Source of the DNA: DASRDU01 sp046331565
Lineage (GTDB): Bacteria > Acidobacteriota > Blastocatellia > RBC074
Direction: 5' to 3'
Assembly (NCBI GenBank): GCA_046331565.1
Contig: JAXLQP010000004.1
Span: forward strand, 310,001 to 374,000
Length of the DNA stretch: 64,000 bases
A program made the position numbers and the translations under genes. Below, piece after piece: positions 8,858 through 17,527 of this stretch (its first letter is position 1; each line of letters begins with the position of its first letter). The notes below the pieces were generated by a model. The model saw only the letters and a list, made by a program, of their open reading frames with translations. It was not told the origin of the DNA and made no database searches.

Positions 8858-9868
8858 ATGATCGTCATTATGCAGGAACACGCGACCGAAGAGCAGATTA
8901 CGCAGGTCGTGGACAAGCTGGTTCATCTCGGCTTTGACATTCACCGCTCGACCGGCGCGCGGCATACGGTGCTGGGCGCGGTCGGAGCGCAGATTGCCGA
9001 CACGCGTGATCTGGAACTGATCGAAGGCGTACAGGAAGTCGTCCGCGTCAGCTCGCCTTACAAACTGGCCGCCCGCGCCTTCAAACCCGAAGGCACGAAG
9101 ATAAAGATCAAAGACGTGGTCATCGGCGGCGAGCAGGTCATTATGATGGCCGGGCCGTGTACGCTTGAAAACCGCGAACAGATCGAAGCCGTCGCCGCAA
9201 CCGTCTCGCGCCTGGGCGTGCAGGTGATGCGTGGCGGCGCTTTCAAGCCTCGCACGTCGCCGTACAGCTTTCAGGGACTCGGTGAGCCGGGCCTGAAGAT
9301 GATGCGCGAAATTGCCGATAAACACGGGCTGCTGACGGTGTCAGAGATTATGGAATCGTCGCAGATTCCGATGTTCATTCGCTACGTTGACATTTTGCAG
9401 GTCGGCGCGCGCAACATGCAGAATTTCAATCTGCTCAAGGATCTTTCCAAACTCGACAAACCGATCCTGCTCAAGCGCGGCCCGTCGGCGACGATTGAGG
9501 AATGGCTGCTTTCGGCTGAATACGTGATGTCGGGCGGCAATCATCAGGTGATTCTGTGCGAACGCGGCATCAGAACCTTTGAGACTTACACGCGCAACAC
9601 GTTTGATCTCTCCGCGATTCCGGTCATCAAGAAGCTCTCGCACCTGCCGATTGTGGCCGATCCGAGCCACGCCACAGGCCGCCGCGACAAGGTTCCGCCG
9701 ATGGCTCGCGCCGCCGTCGCCGCAGGCGCAGACGGCCTGCTCATCGAAGTGCATAACGATCCCGAACGCGCCCTGTGCGACGGCGCGCAGTCACTCCTGC
9801 CCGAACAGTTCGAGAAGCTGATGGCGCAGTTGCGATTGATCGCCCCGGCAGTTGAAAGAAGGATGTGA
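8858..9868 (+). CDS. aroF: 3-deoxy-7-phosphoheptulonate synthase (class I beta, AroF/AroG type)
   Basis: First enzyme of the shikimate pathway, condensing phosphoenolpyruvate with erythrose 4-phosphate. It is the 336-aa type with an N-terminal ferredoxin-like regulatory domain (about residues 1-70, starting MIVIMQEHAT), as in Thermotoga DAHP synthase. The TIM barrel follows. The active-site signature is RGGAFKPRTSPYSFQG, with AGPCTLEN before it, LLKRGPSATIEEW, CERGIRTFE and DPSHATGRRD. The N-terminal domain suggests feedback control by tyrosine or phenylalanine. tyrA starts one base after its stop. Confidence 0.95.
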   Translation: MIVIMQEHATEEQITQVVDKLVHLGFDIHRSTGARHTVLGAVGAQIADTRDLELIEGVQEVVRVSSPYKLAARAFKPEGTKIKIKDVVIGGEQVIMMAGPCTLENREQIEAVAATVSRLGVQVMRGGAFKPRTSPYSFQGLGEPGLKMMREIADKHGLLTVSEIMESSQIPMFIRYVDILQVGARNMQNFNLLKDLSKLDKPILLKRGPSATIEEWLLSAEYVMSGGNHQVILCERGIRTFETYTRNTFDLSAIPVIKKLSHLPIVADPSHATGRRDKVPPMARAAVAAGADGLLIEVHNDPERALCDGAQSLLPEQFEKLMAQLRLIAPAVERRM

Positions 9869-9869
9869 G

Positions 9870-10778
9870 ATGTTCGATCACGTCACCATCATCGGCTGCG
9901 GTCTGCTCGGCGGATCGTTTGCTCTCGCGCTGCGCCGCGCCGGGTTTGCTGGCCGCATTACGGCGTGCGGCGGTTCACGCGGGCCGCGCCTTGCGGTCGA
10001 ACGCGGCCTTGCTGACGCCATCGAAGAAAGCTTTGAGCGCGGCGAAGTGTGCGAGGCCGATCTGATTTATCTGGCCGCGCCGATTGGCGGGATCATTGAT
10101 TTTCTGAAATCGAAGGGCGGGCAGCTCAAACCCGGTGCAATTGTGACTGACGCCGGAAGCACGAAGGCTGAAATCTGCCGCGTGGCGCGTGAGGCGCTGC
10201 CTGCCGGAGTCGCCTTCATCGGCGGGCATCCGATGGCGGGCAGCGAAAACACCGGAGTTGAATATGCCCGCGCTGATCTTTTTGACCGCGCAACGTGGGC
10301 GCTGATGAATCAGCACACGGCGACCGATGAACAGTTCGTACAGTTGAAAGCACTGATCGAGCAGATCGGCGCGCGTCCGGTCATCACTGCGCCCGAACAG
10401 CACGACGCAGCAGTTGCGCTGATCAGCCATCTGCCGCAACTCATTGCCAGCACGCTGGCGGGCCTGCTGCTTGAAGATCATTCACCGGACGCGACCGACA
10501 CTGACCTGGCGCGCCGCCTGGCCGCGACGGGCTGGCGCGATATGACGCGGCTGGCCGGAAGTTCCTGGAGCGTGTGGCGCGACATCGTGCTGACCAATCA
10601 GCCGCACATCACTGAAGCTCTCGCCGCCATGATCGGTGAACTGCAATCGCTGAAAGATGCTCTCGAAACCCGCGATTTCAACCACGCCCGCGAACTTTTC
10701 ACCCAGGCCAACAATTCAGTTGAAGCCTTTCGCCAGCAGCATTACCAGCGCTTCGACAATCTCACCAGAACTCCCTGA
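9870..10778 (+). CDS. tyrA: Prephenate dehydrogenase
   Basis: NAD(P)-dependent oxidative decarboxylation of prephenate to 4-hydroxyphenylpyruvate for tyrosine synthesis. The Rossmann motif VTIIGCGLLGGSFALAL is at the N-terminus. The substrate region GGHPMAGSENTGVE is followed by the helical C-terminal half with HLPQLIAS and GWRDMTRLAGSSW. The start chosen is ATG 9870, two codons before VTII, with AAGGATG upstream. A start at 9852 would overlap aroF and add residues unlike the family. Length is 302 aa. It is the last gene of the aromatic block. Confidence 0.94.
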   Translation: MFDHVTIIGCGLLGGSFALALRRAGFAGRITACGGSRGPRLAVERGLADAIEESFERGEVCEADLIYLAAPIGGIIDFLKSKGGQLKPGAIVTDAGSTKAEICRVAREALPAGVAFIGGHPMAGSENTGVEYARADLFDRATWALMNQHTATDEQFVQLKALIEQIGARPVITAPEQHDAAVALISHLPQLIASTLAGLLLEDHSPDATDTDLARRLAATGWRDMTRLAGSSWSVWRDIVLTNQPHITEALAAMIGELQSLKDALETRDFNHARELFTQANNSVEAFRQQHYQRFDNLTRTP

Positions 10779-10845
10779 CTCGCCGGACTTGTCACCTGTC
10801 AGTTGTCATTTGTCACCTGTTTCTGAAGGCACTGTCTGACACCCG

Positions 10846-10941
10846 ATTCACCACAGGAAGCACAGAAGGCACAAAAGCAGAATGAAAGAAATCCTGGTTT
10901 GTCCTGATTCCTTTGAGCCTTGTGTGCCTTTTGCGGTGAAT
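10846..10941. repeat. Inverted repeat between convergent genes
   Basis: Imperfect arms 10846-10877 (ATTCACCACAGGAAG...) and 10911-10941 (...TTTTGCGGTGAAT), spacer 33 bases. The sequence is unrelated to family R but has the same design: arms of about 30 bases and a spacer of about 30. It lies between the ends of tyrA and the transglutaminase gene, and could act as a bidirectional transcription end. No T-tract is seen. Confidence 0.7.
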
Positions 10942-10963
10942 TCGTCTGCCTCGATGCTTCAGT

Positions 10964-12250
10964 TTATCTGAAAGCCGCCTGCGCGCCTGTTCGCAGGTCA
11001 TAGATGACGTTGGGCTGATCGGGGTGCTGCACGTACTGCGCGCTTTTGATGATCCATTCCCTGTCGAGTCGTGACAGGCCGATCTGAAAGCCCGGCGCAG
11101 TCGTTTCGGCAATCACCCACACCTGATTTTCGCGGCGCAGCGTCAGATTGTTGCGCGTCTCAAAGCCGCCCTGCTTTACGGCGACCGTGATGTGTTCCGG
11201 GCAGTACAGAAAGACATAATCCTCGCCAAGCTGTTCAAGCAGTGAGCCGAACAGAATCGCCTTGTTGCTGCAATCGCCGTGACGCGAAATCAGCGTTTCG
11301 ACCGGATGTTTGAGGATTTCGACTTTGCTGGCGGCTTCGTCGTTGTCGTAAATGATTTCACGCGAAACGAAATCGAGCAGGCGCTGAATCCTTTTCTCTC
11401 TGGCGCCGGATGCGGTGGCAGGGATGTTGCCGGTCAGTTCTTCAACGAGGCGCACGAGCGATGGTTCGCCGTGACGGGCGACAAAGGCGCCGTGATTGAA
11501 AAAGACTTTTTCACGACCATTGACGCGCTCGCCGGTTCTGACCTGCAATTTGCCGCCCTGCGCGTTGTGATTGGTGATGTAACTGACTGCTTCGCGCAGA
11601 CTGACGGTGTAAGTTGCGCGTTCGAATCTGAAGCTCAGTTTCGCGTCGGCATCGAACCTGATGTTCTGTTCCGGAGTTTTGAAAAGAAAAGCGCGATCAG
11701 GTCGTTTGTCGAGCGAAAGATCGCCGATATTCAGGCGTCCATTTTCTTCGGTGGCAATTTCAATGCGCGCCGGATCAGCGATGAACCGGCTGACCTGATT
11801 TCTGATGGCTTCAACCGAACCGGCTCCGGCGGGCAGCGAAAAGCAGACCTCGTGCGCGTCAGGCTTGTAAAGTTCCAGCCGCGCCTGGCCGAGCAATTGT
11901 TCCTCAAAGTCCTGGCCTGAGTTGTTGCGTTCGGCAATGTAGGCGAGCAGCCGTGACCGCATCGTTTCAGGCGTGCTGCCTTCACTTTCAGCCTCGACGT
12001 TTCTGAGCGCGAGCAGCGATTTCTGAGCATCGGGCCGACCAATGTTCATCCGCAGGCGCACGGCCAGCGCCGCCACCATCACGAAGACCAGCAGGCAGAC
12101 CATGCCAGCAATGCGCGCCACAGGCAGCTTCTGCCGCGCGCGGCGCACTGCGACGGGCGCTTTTGCCGCGCTCAATGGTTTCCCGCACGACCGGCACAGG
12201 CCGGAATCTGTCTGATCACACACACGCGCACAAGACGGACAAGCGATCAT
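10964..12250 (-). CDS. Zinc-ribbon, membrane-anchored transglutaminase-like protein
   Basis: Domain order: a short N-terminal zinc ribbon (CPSC, then CRSC, within the first 25 residues), a transmembrane helix near residues 45-70, a long middle region, and a transglutaminase/protease-like fold near residues 290-370. The putative catalytic cysteine is in RHGDCSNKA and the histidine in CPEHITVAV. The third residue of the triad is not certain. I start at ATG 12250. A TTG two codons earlier is possible. The helix places the catalytic domain outside the cytoplasm and the zinc ribbon inside. It could process or crosslink envelope proteins, but the substrate is unknown. Confidence 0.65.
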   Translation of the reverse strand: MIACPSCARVCDQTDSGLCRSCGKPLSAAKAPVAVRRARQKLPVARIAGMVCLLVFVMVAALAVRLRMNIGRPDAQKSLLALRNVEAESEGSTPETMRSRLLAYIAERNNSGQDFEEQLLGQARLELYKPDAHEVCFSLPAGAGSVEAIRNQVSRFIADPARIEIATEENGRLNIGDLSLDKRPDRAFLFKTPEQNIRFDADAKLSFRFERATYTVSLREAVSYITNHNAQGGKLQVRTGERVNGREKVFFNHGAFVARHGEPSLVRLVEELTGNIPATASGAREKRIQRLLDFVSREIIYDNDEAASKVEILKHPVETLISRHGDCSNKAILFGSLLEQLGEDYVFLYCPEHITVAVKQGGFETRNNLTLRRENQVWVIAETTAPGFQIGLSRLDREWIIKSAQYVQHPDQPNVIYDLRTGAQAAFR

Positions 12251-12506
12251 AAGCAATGATGAAGCGGTTGCTGACTGATTTCGGAGTTGTTCAGGAATGA
12301 AGTCCGGGTGGGCAGCGGGATACTAAGGAGGAGAGCCGACCCTGTCAACAACTTTGTCTGGCAACGATTGCCGGGCCTGCGCGCCGGTAATCAGGAGAGG
12401 TGAAAGTGAGGCACTGGAGAAACTGCTTTACGACTGACAAACACTGCGGTAGCCTGAAGGGACAGAGCAGACCCAAACACAGTGCTGGCTCAGACTGGAG
12501 GTTGAA

Positions 12507-12806
12507 GTGAGTGTTTCCCTTTCCACAAAATTATCTGATCCTTCGGCGGTTCCGTACTTTTTGTGGGACGAACCGATGACAATCGCGGAGTTTCGGCAAC
12601 GGCTGGTAATGGCCTCGCCTGCGGAGCAGACCCGGCTGCTGGCCCGGTTATTGCGCGAAGCCCGCGACACCGATGTCTGGCAGTTCACTTCACCCGAAGA
12701 AGTCTGGCGCAGGTGGCCTGCCCTTCGGCCTCACCTCGGGCGGCGGCGGCGGTTCTGGGAATTTCTGCTCAGTCGCTGGCGCGAGGAGGGTTTGATTGGC
12801 AGATAG
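12507..12806 (+). CDS. Small partner of an AbiEii-type toxin (putative antitoxin)
   Basis: A 99-aa protein with a GTG start. It has a conserved-looking core (YFLWDEPMTIAEFRQ) and a helical, arginine- and tryptophan-rich C-terminus. I do not recognise the family. It overlaps the start of the AbiEii-like gene by 11 bases, the arrangement expected of an antitoxin-toxin pair. It does not resemble AbiEi, the usual winged-helix antitoxin. The function is inferred only from position. Confidence 0.5.
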   Translation: MSVSLSTKLSDPSAVPYFLWDEPMTIAEFRQRLVMASPAEQTRLLARLLREARDTDVWQFTSPEEVWRRWPALRPHLGRRRRFWEFLLSRWREEGLIGR

Positions 12807-13443
12807 CAGACTGACCAGCCTGCAACGTGATTTCCTCGCTGCTTTCTTTGGGCGTGAAGACCGCTTCTTTCTGACTGGCGGAGCAGCACTCGCAGGCTTT
12901 CATCTGGGTCACCGGGAAACACACGATCTTGACCTCTTTACGCTCAGCGATGCACTTGATGACGGGCTGGCCATTACGAGTGAGATCGCTCGTCAATGGA
13001 GGGCCACGCTCGAACCGATTCACACCTCTCCCGACTTCCGTCGCCTGCTGCTGCGACGCGGATCAGAAGCTGTCGTCATTGATCTGGTCCGCGAACGCGT
13101 CGCGCAGATGATTCCTGAAAAGCCTGTGATGAACGGCATTCGCGTGGATCCGCCGCAGGAAATTCTGGCCAACAAACTCTGCACCCTGCTTGAGCGTGCT
13201 GAAATTCGTGACCTGGTTGATGTCCACGCGCTTGAGGCAGTCGGTTATCGAATCGAAGATGCGCTTCCAGCCGCTGCCCGGAAAGATTCCGGCCTGACCC
13301 CCGCGCAGTTGAGCTGGGTTCTCAGCCAGATTGAACTGGGCGATGACCTGACTCCTCCGGGCGGAGTTTCAACTGAGGAGTTGCGACGTTATCTCGCAGA
13401 AATGATCGCCCGTCTGACGCGGCTGGCCTTTCCCGGATCATAG
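12796..13443 (+). CDS. AbiEii/AbiGii-type nucleotidyltransferase (putative toxin)
   Basis: A 215-aa minimal nucleotidyltransferase of the AbiEii family, known from type IV toxin-antitoxin and abortive infection systems. The GG motif and the metal aspartates are seen in FFLTGGAALAGFHLG and HDLDLFTL near residues 24-50. VIDLVRERV and EILANKLCTLLERAEIRDLVD are typical of the fold. The start is TTG (12796), inside the upstream gene. AbiEii proteins are often near 300 aa, so this is a short member. Activity as a toxin is inferred from the family. Confidence 0.75.
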   Translation: MADSRLTSLQRDFLAAFFGREDRFFLTGGAALAGFHLGHRETHDLDLFTLSDALDDGLAITSEIARQWRATLEPIHTSPDFRRLLLRRGSEAVVIDLVRERVAQMIPEKPVMNGIRVDPPQEILANKLCTLLERAEIRDLVDVHALEAVGYRIEDALPAAARKDSGLTPAQLSWVLSQIELGDDLTPPGGVSTEELRRYLAEMIARLTRLAFPGS

Positions 13444-13496
13444 AATCAGCCTGGTCTGTTTGTCCCGAAGTTCAGCAGACATTTTTCGCCTCAGCC

Positions 13497-15146
13497 TCAC
13501 CGCGTCAGCATCGCCAGCTTTGAGGTGATCTGGTCTGATTTGAATTTCACTTTGAGGTCGAGGTTCTGATTGAGCCGCGCTTCAAAGTAAACTTCAGGCC
13601 CGGCGCTGAGCAGCGAGCCTTTGACGGCTGAACGATCAAAGGTCACTTTCCACACTGCGGCGTAACCACCGAGGCCTTCCATCTTCTTTGCGGGCACGAT
13701 GAAATCATCATCCTTTGCGTTGTAGAGCACGGCATCGAAGGGGCGCATGCGGCGTTCGGCTTCGTTCGCGCCGATCAGGCGGCCTGAGCCGATTTTCTGG
13801 CCGAGCGTGACCATCACGTAATACTGAGTTTCACTCACATCCATCAGCAGCGCCGCCAGCTTCGTCGCCTGTTCGGGCGTCAGATTGCGGTCGAGCATTT
13901 CCAGCCTCGCAAAGGCGCGCGCGAACTGTTCGTCAACCCAGTAAACGCCCAGCGTCGCAAACTGTCGCTTGAACCAGCCCTGCAATGAACCGCGCACATC
14001 TTCGCTGCCCGCGTGCGCATCAACGATCTTCTGCGCTTCGTCCTTCGACCAGCCGAGAAAAGCCACATCGCCCTTTGAAACGAGCGAGAATTTATCCAGA
14101 TATTCGCTGACGCCGAGTTTGTCATCCTTCAGATCAACGCCGAAATCCCACACGTCAATGATGTCCACGTTGGTCGCGGCCTGCGCGCCGGGGTTGCCTT
14201 CGACAAAGCTGTATTCGCCCGATGGCAGATCCTCGCGCGGCATAATGCGGTAAAGGTCTTTGATGTCGGTCGGGCCGATGTCGCAAAGAACTTCATCCTG
14301 ATTCTGTTCGCGGCTGAACATAATCGAAAGGTTCGAGACGGTGCGCTGATCGAAGCCCTGGCCGGTGATCTTGCAGTGAATCAGCTTGAATTTTGACACG
14401 TCACGGCTCGGCGGAAAGAAGGCATAAAAGGCCGGACGCTGAAGTTCAAAGCGGCTGTCTGAGTGCGCGCCGGGAATGTTGATGTCAATTTTCTGGCGCA
14501 CGAAAGGAACCTTGCTCGCCAGCAGCGAGCGCCACTTGCTGTGCTGCACCTTGGTCTGAATGCGCCCGATGGGTTTGAGCTGCCCGCCGGATTCGACATA
14601 CATCCCGTAATTCTGCGGCGCGGTTCTGACGGCGGCAGGTGGCCGGGGTGGCGGGGTGGGTTTCGGGCGAATGAGCGTCGCGCCGGTTTTGCCGGTGGCG
14701 ACATTTTCCAGCGCCTTGTGCACCGGCTCAGGCGCGGGCTGCTCGGATGATTGCGCTGTCGGCTTTGCCGGTGGCGCAGTTTCATTCGTCGTGCGCGGTC
14801 TGGGCGCGGCGGGCTTGTCGGTCGGCGTGGATGCTTCAGGTTCGGCTGCCGGATTCATCATCACCTTCAGCACGCGGTCGCTGACGCCTGCGTTTTTGAG
14901 TTGCAGCAGGCCGTCGGTTGAAAGGTCGAAATTCGTTTTCGACTGCCTGATGCGGGTAATGATGATGTCATCGCTGATCTTTGCCTGCGCGAGTTTGATG
15001 ACATCCTGATTGGTCATGGCCGCCGGTTTCGGTTTTGTCTGCGTGCGCGCCGGGCCGCGCTTCTGCATTGAAGCTTCAAACGGATGCGCGACGACAAACA
15101 CTGCGAGGATGAGCAGACCTGATGAGATGACCCGCAGGCGAATCAT
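13497..15146 (-). CDS. Secreted protein of unknown function with short helical N-terminal motif
   Basis: A 549-aa exported protein with a signal peptide in the first 25 residues. An N-terminal segment (MTNQDVIKLAQAKISDDII... to residue about 95) looks like the short helical module common in exported Acidobacteriota proteins, where it precedes varied C-termini. A Pro/Ala/Lys-rich low-complexity linker covers about residues 95-175. The C-terminal 350 residues match nothing I know. The ATG at 15146 has a GGGAGGG ribosome binding site. A 41-bp motif shared with the FHA-protease and a Ser/Thr kinase gene lies 60 bases upstream, so it may belong to the same regulon. Confidence 0.6.
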   Translation of the reverse strand: MIRLRVISSGLLILAVFVVAHPFEASMQKRGPARTQTKPKPAAMTNQDVIKLAQAKISDDIIITRIRQSKTNFDLSTDGLLQLKNAGVSDRVLKVMMNPAAEPEASTPTDKPAAPRPRTTNETAPPAKPTAQSSEQPAPEPVHKALENVATGKTGATLIRPKPTPPPRPPAAVRTAPQNYGMYVESGGQLKPIGRIQTKVQHSKWRSLLASKVPFVRQKIDINIPGAHSDSRFELQRPAFYAFFPPSRDVSKFKLIHCKITGQGFDQRTVSNLSIMFSREQNQDEVLCDIGPTDIKDLYRIMPREDLPSGEYSFVEGNPGAQAATNVDIIDVWDFGVDLKDDKLGVSEYLDKFSLVSKGDVAFLGWSKDEAQKIVDAHAGSEDVRGSLQGWFKRQFATLGVYWVDEQFARAFARLEMLDRNLTPEQATKLAALLMDVSETQYYVMVTLGQKIGSGRLIGANEAERRMRPFDAVLYNAKDDDFIVPAKKMEGLGGYAAVWKVTFDRSAVKGSLLSAGPEVYFEARLNQNLDLKVKFKSDQITSKLAMLTR

Positions 15147-15206
15147 AACGTTTCCCTCCCCTGAGTTTCAGTTTGTGACTGGTTGCTGCTGCGCTGAAGG
15201 CTGTCG

Positions 15207-15247
15207 GCCTTCATTCGGACATGTGCAAAGCGTAAGTAAAACGGCTC
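15207..15247 (-). promoter_or_regulatory. 41-bp shared upstream motif, copy C
   Basis: On the minus strand it reads GAGCC, 11 bases, GCTTTGCACATGT, 5 bases, TGAAGGC. The identical layout occurs at 15469-15509 and 19824-19864. This copy points at the secreted-protein gene and ends 60 bases from its ATG. Confidence 0.65.
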
Positions 15248-15305
15248 ACACCTGCAAACAATTCTGCCGATTTTTCCCAGGCACAACCATCAGGCCTCGT
15301 GCAGG

Positions 15306-15412
15306 GAACCAGGGCGCACCCCCGTAGTAACGAATTTATTCGTTCTATTTCCGAGACCACAGTTTTCAGGATCAACGAATGAATTCGTTACTACGGGGGT
15401 GCGCCCTGGTTC
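15306..15412. repeat. Inverted repeat, family R, copy 2 (most complete)
   Basis: Arms 15306-15344 and 15374-15412 are 39 bases each with one mismatch, spacer 29 bases. The arms start GAACCAGGGCGCACC and end in AACGAATTTATTCGTT on one side and AACGAATGAATTCGTT on the other. It sits between two divergent copies of the 41-bp upstream motif. Confidence 0.9.
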
Positions 15413-15468
15413 ATCGAGTGGCGACGGGCCTGATGGCTGTGCGTTCACAAAAAATATTTTCAGGTCGT

Positions 15469-15509
15469 GAGCCTTTCTGGTGAGGCTTTGCACATGTCGG
15501 GGTGAAGGC
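15469..15509 (+). promoter_or_regulatory. 41-bp shared upstream motif, copy A
   Basis: GAGCC at 15469, 11 bases, GCTTTGCACATGT at 15485, 5 bases, TGAAGGC ending at 15509. It is 59 bases before the FHA-protease ATG. It forms a large inverted pair with copy C because the two flanking genes are divergent. Confidence 0.65.
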
Positions 15510-15568
15510 GGAAATCGAGCCGACAGTTCAGCACTCAAACCCGGCAGCATCATCACAGGGAGGACATC

Positions 15569-17386
15569 ATGGAAGCGAACACTGAAACCAGAGTTGAGCG
15601 CATCATTCTCAGGCATCTGACCGGATCGAAGGCCGGGCAGGTTGAGACTTTCGAGTTGAAGCAGTTTCCCGAACTGTCAATCGGGCGCACTCCTTCATCA
15701 ACGATTCGCTACGACGCCGACAGGGATGATCTCGTCAGCGGCAAACACGCCAGGCTCACCGTTGACCCGGCAGATTCAACGGTCTTCACGCTGACCGACC
15801 TCGGCAGCCGCAACGGAACCTTTGTCAACAAACAGCGCGTCACGTCGCCGGTCAGAATCAAACCGTGCGATGTAATTCAGTTCGGCGCGGGCGGCCCGGA
15901 ATTTGAATTTGACTGTGACCCGCGCCCCGAAGGGCTGATTAAATCAACGCGGTACGCGGCAAGCGCCTCAGGCTCGCTCGTTTCAAATGCGCAGGTCATT
16001 CCCCAAACCCGCACCGGCGCGCTCAGCGGCAAAACGCCGTCAGCATCAGGCCCGTTAGCTTCAGCATCGGCTGATTCAGCGCCGCAGGCGGCAGTCTCAT
16101 CCGGCGCGCAACCGGGTTCGCCTGGCCGCGCGACGGTCGAGCGACTGATTGCCAAAAGCACCGGAGATGCGCGCCGGGCGCTGCTGGGCGGCGGCGCAGT
16201 GCTGGTCGTCATTATGGCGCTGGTGACGGGGCTGCTGGTCTGGAAGAAACCCTGGCGTTCGGATGTGGCTGAAGTGCAGGCCAAAGTGCTTGAAGTCGAA
16301 TCGCGGCGCAAGGCCGAAGAAGAGGAAGCCAAACGCACTGCGCCGAAACCGGTGGATCAGATCGTGGCTGAAAATACCAACGGCGTCGTTTATATCGAAA
16401 ACGGCTGGAAGCTGATTTACACGCCGACCGGGCAGCAGCTCTTTCACCAGTACATTCCGAACAAATGGAAAGACAAAGCAGGCCAGGAACGAATGATCGT
16501 CAATGATGGTCGCCGCTCGGTCGCGGTCTATTACGTGCTTGACCGCAGCACGATTGAACCGTCGCTGGTCACGGGTGGCGGCGTGCCGGTGGGCAATGAA
16601 CATTCCGGTTCAGGGTTCACGGTTTCAAGCGATGGTTTCATTCTGACCAACCGTCACGTCGCGGCTTCGTGGAAGACGACCTATGACTTTCCGCGCAGCG
16701 CCGCGCCCGGCATCGCCTTTGTCTGGGGCCAGAACGGCTGGGAAATCAGCGTCAACAAAGAGGGCATGCCTTACCTTTATGACCCGCCGGATGACTGGGT
16801 TCCGGCCAATACCAAATCGTGGGGACGGCAGAAGCTTGAAGGCGATTTTGAGGGCCGCAACGATTACCTGCGCGTCACCTTTCCCAAAACCGAAACGCGC
16901 ATTGAAGCCAAACTCGTTCGCGTCTCTGACCGTCACGACGTTTCGCTGCTGAAGGTTGACGTGCCCGAAGCCGTGCATAAATGCGATCTGAACGACAATT
17001 ACGACACGATCAAACCGGGCGATGCCGCCATCGTGATGGGCTATCCGGGCAATTCACCGCGAATTTACAAGGATGTCGAATCGCAGGATGTTTTCAATCG
17101 TCGCTCGCAGTTCAAGATCATTCCTGATCCGAGCGTCACGCCGGGCAGCATCGGGCGCATCCTGCGCGGGCAGACCGGACAGAGCGGCAAAGGCGGCGAT
17201 GCGATCTGGAGTTCGTTTGGTGATGCCTACCAGTTGACTGCCGCAACTTTCGGCGGCAACAGCGGCGGGCCGGTCTTCGATGCGCAGGGCCGCGTCATCG
17301 GCATTCTCTATTCCGGCGGTCAGAATCTTTCCTTCGCCGTCCCGATTCGTTACGGCAAGGAACTGATGTCGCCAACCGCGAAGTAA
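15569..17386 (+). CDS. FHA domain-transmembrane-trypsin-like serine protease
   Basis: A 605-aa three-part protein. An N-terminal FHA domain (about 25-110, with SIGR, SGKHARL and GSRNGTF) should bind phosphothreonine in the cytoplasm. A Ser/Ala-rich linker leads to one transmembrane helix (about 204-226). A DegP-like trypsin fold lies outside, with the triad H363 (TNRHVA), D457 (RHDVSLL) and S565 (GGNSGGP). No PDZ domain is visible. It has a GGGAGG ribosome binding site and copy A of the 41-bp motif upstream. A Ser/Thr kinase and a PP2C phosphatase follow, so phosphorylation probably controls the protease or its localisation. Confidence 0.88.
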   Translation: MEANTETRVERIILRHLTGSKAGQVETFELKQFPELSIGRTPSSTIRYDADRDDLVSGKHARLTVDPADSTVFTLTDLGSRNGTFVNKQRVTSPVRIKPCDVIQFGAGGPEFEFDCDPRPEGLIKSTRYAASASGSLVSNAQVIPQTRTGALSGKTPSASGPLASASADSAPQAAVSSGAQPGSPGRATVERLIAKSTGDARRALLGGGAVLVVIMALVTGLLVWKKPWRSDVAEVQAKVLEVESRRKAEEEEAKRTAPKPVDQIVAENTNGVVYIENGWKLIYTPTGQQLFHQYIPNKWKDKAGQERMIVNDGRRSVAVYYVLDRSTIEPSLVTGGGVPVGNEHSGSGFTVSSDGFILTNRHVAASWKTTYDFPRSAAPGIAFVWGQNGWEISVNKEGMPYLYDPPDDWVPANTKSWGRQKLEGDFEGRNDYLRVTFPKTETRIEAKLVRVSDRHDVSLLKVDVPEAVHKCDLNDNYDTIKPGDAAIVMGYPGNSPRIYKDVESQDVFNRRSQFKIIPDPSVTPGSIGRILRGQTGQSGKGGDAIWSSFGDAYQLTAATFGGNSGGPVFDAQGRVIGILYSGGQNLSFAVPIRYGKELMSPTAK

Positions 17387-17397
17387 GACGCCTGAAA

Positions 17398-17493
17398 CTC
17401 CGGTGCAGTACCGGGAGCGTCAGCGACCGGGGATCTACAAACAGTCAGTTTCGGCAGCATCCGGTCGCTGACGCTCCCGGTACTGCACCGGAG
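17398..17493. repeat. Perfect 33-bp inverted repeat
   Basis: Arms 17398-17430 (CTCCGGTGCAGTACCGGGAG...) and 17461-17493 are perfectly complementary, spacer exactly 30 bases. It lies between the protease stop and the kinase start. A related shorter palindrome (CCCCGGTAC/GTACCGGGG) occurs at 62215-62233. It could hinder transcription from the protease gene into the kinase gene. Confidence 0.9.
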
Positions 17494-17527
17494 ATCAGTT
17501 CATTGGCAGCTTGCGTGAGGTGGAGTT

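Noticed and set aside
17398..17493. Intrinsic terminator of the FHA-protease gene
   Set aside because: The 30-base spacer is too long and no T-tract follows, so it fits the general repeat design better.
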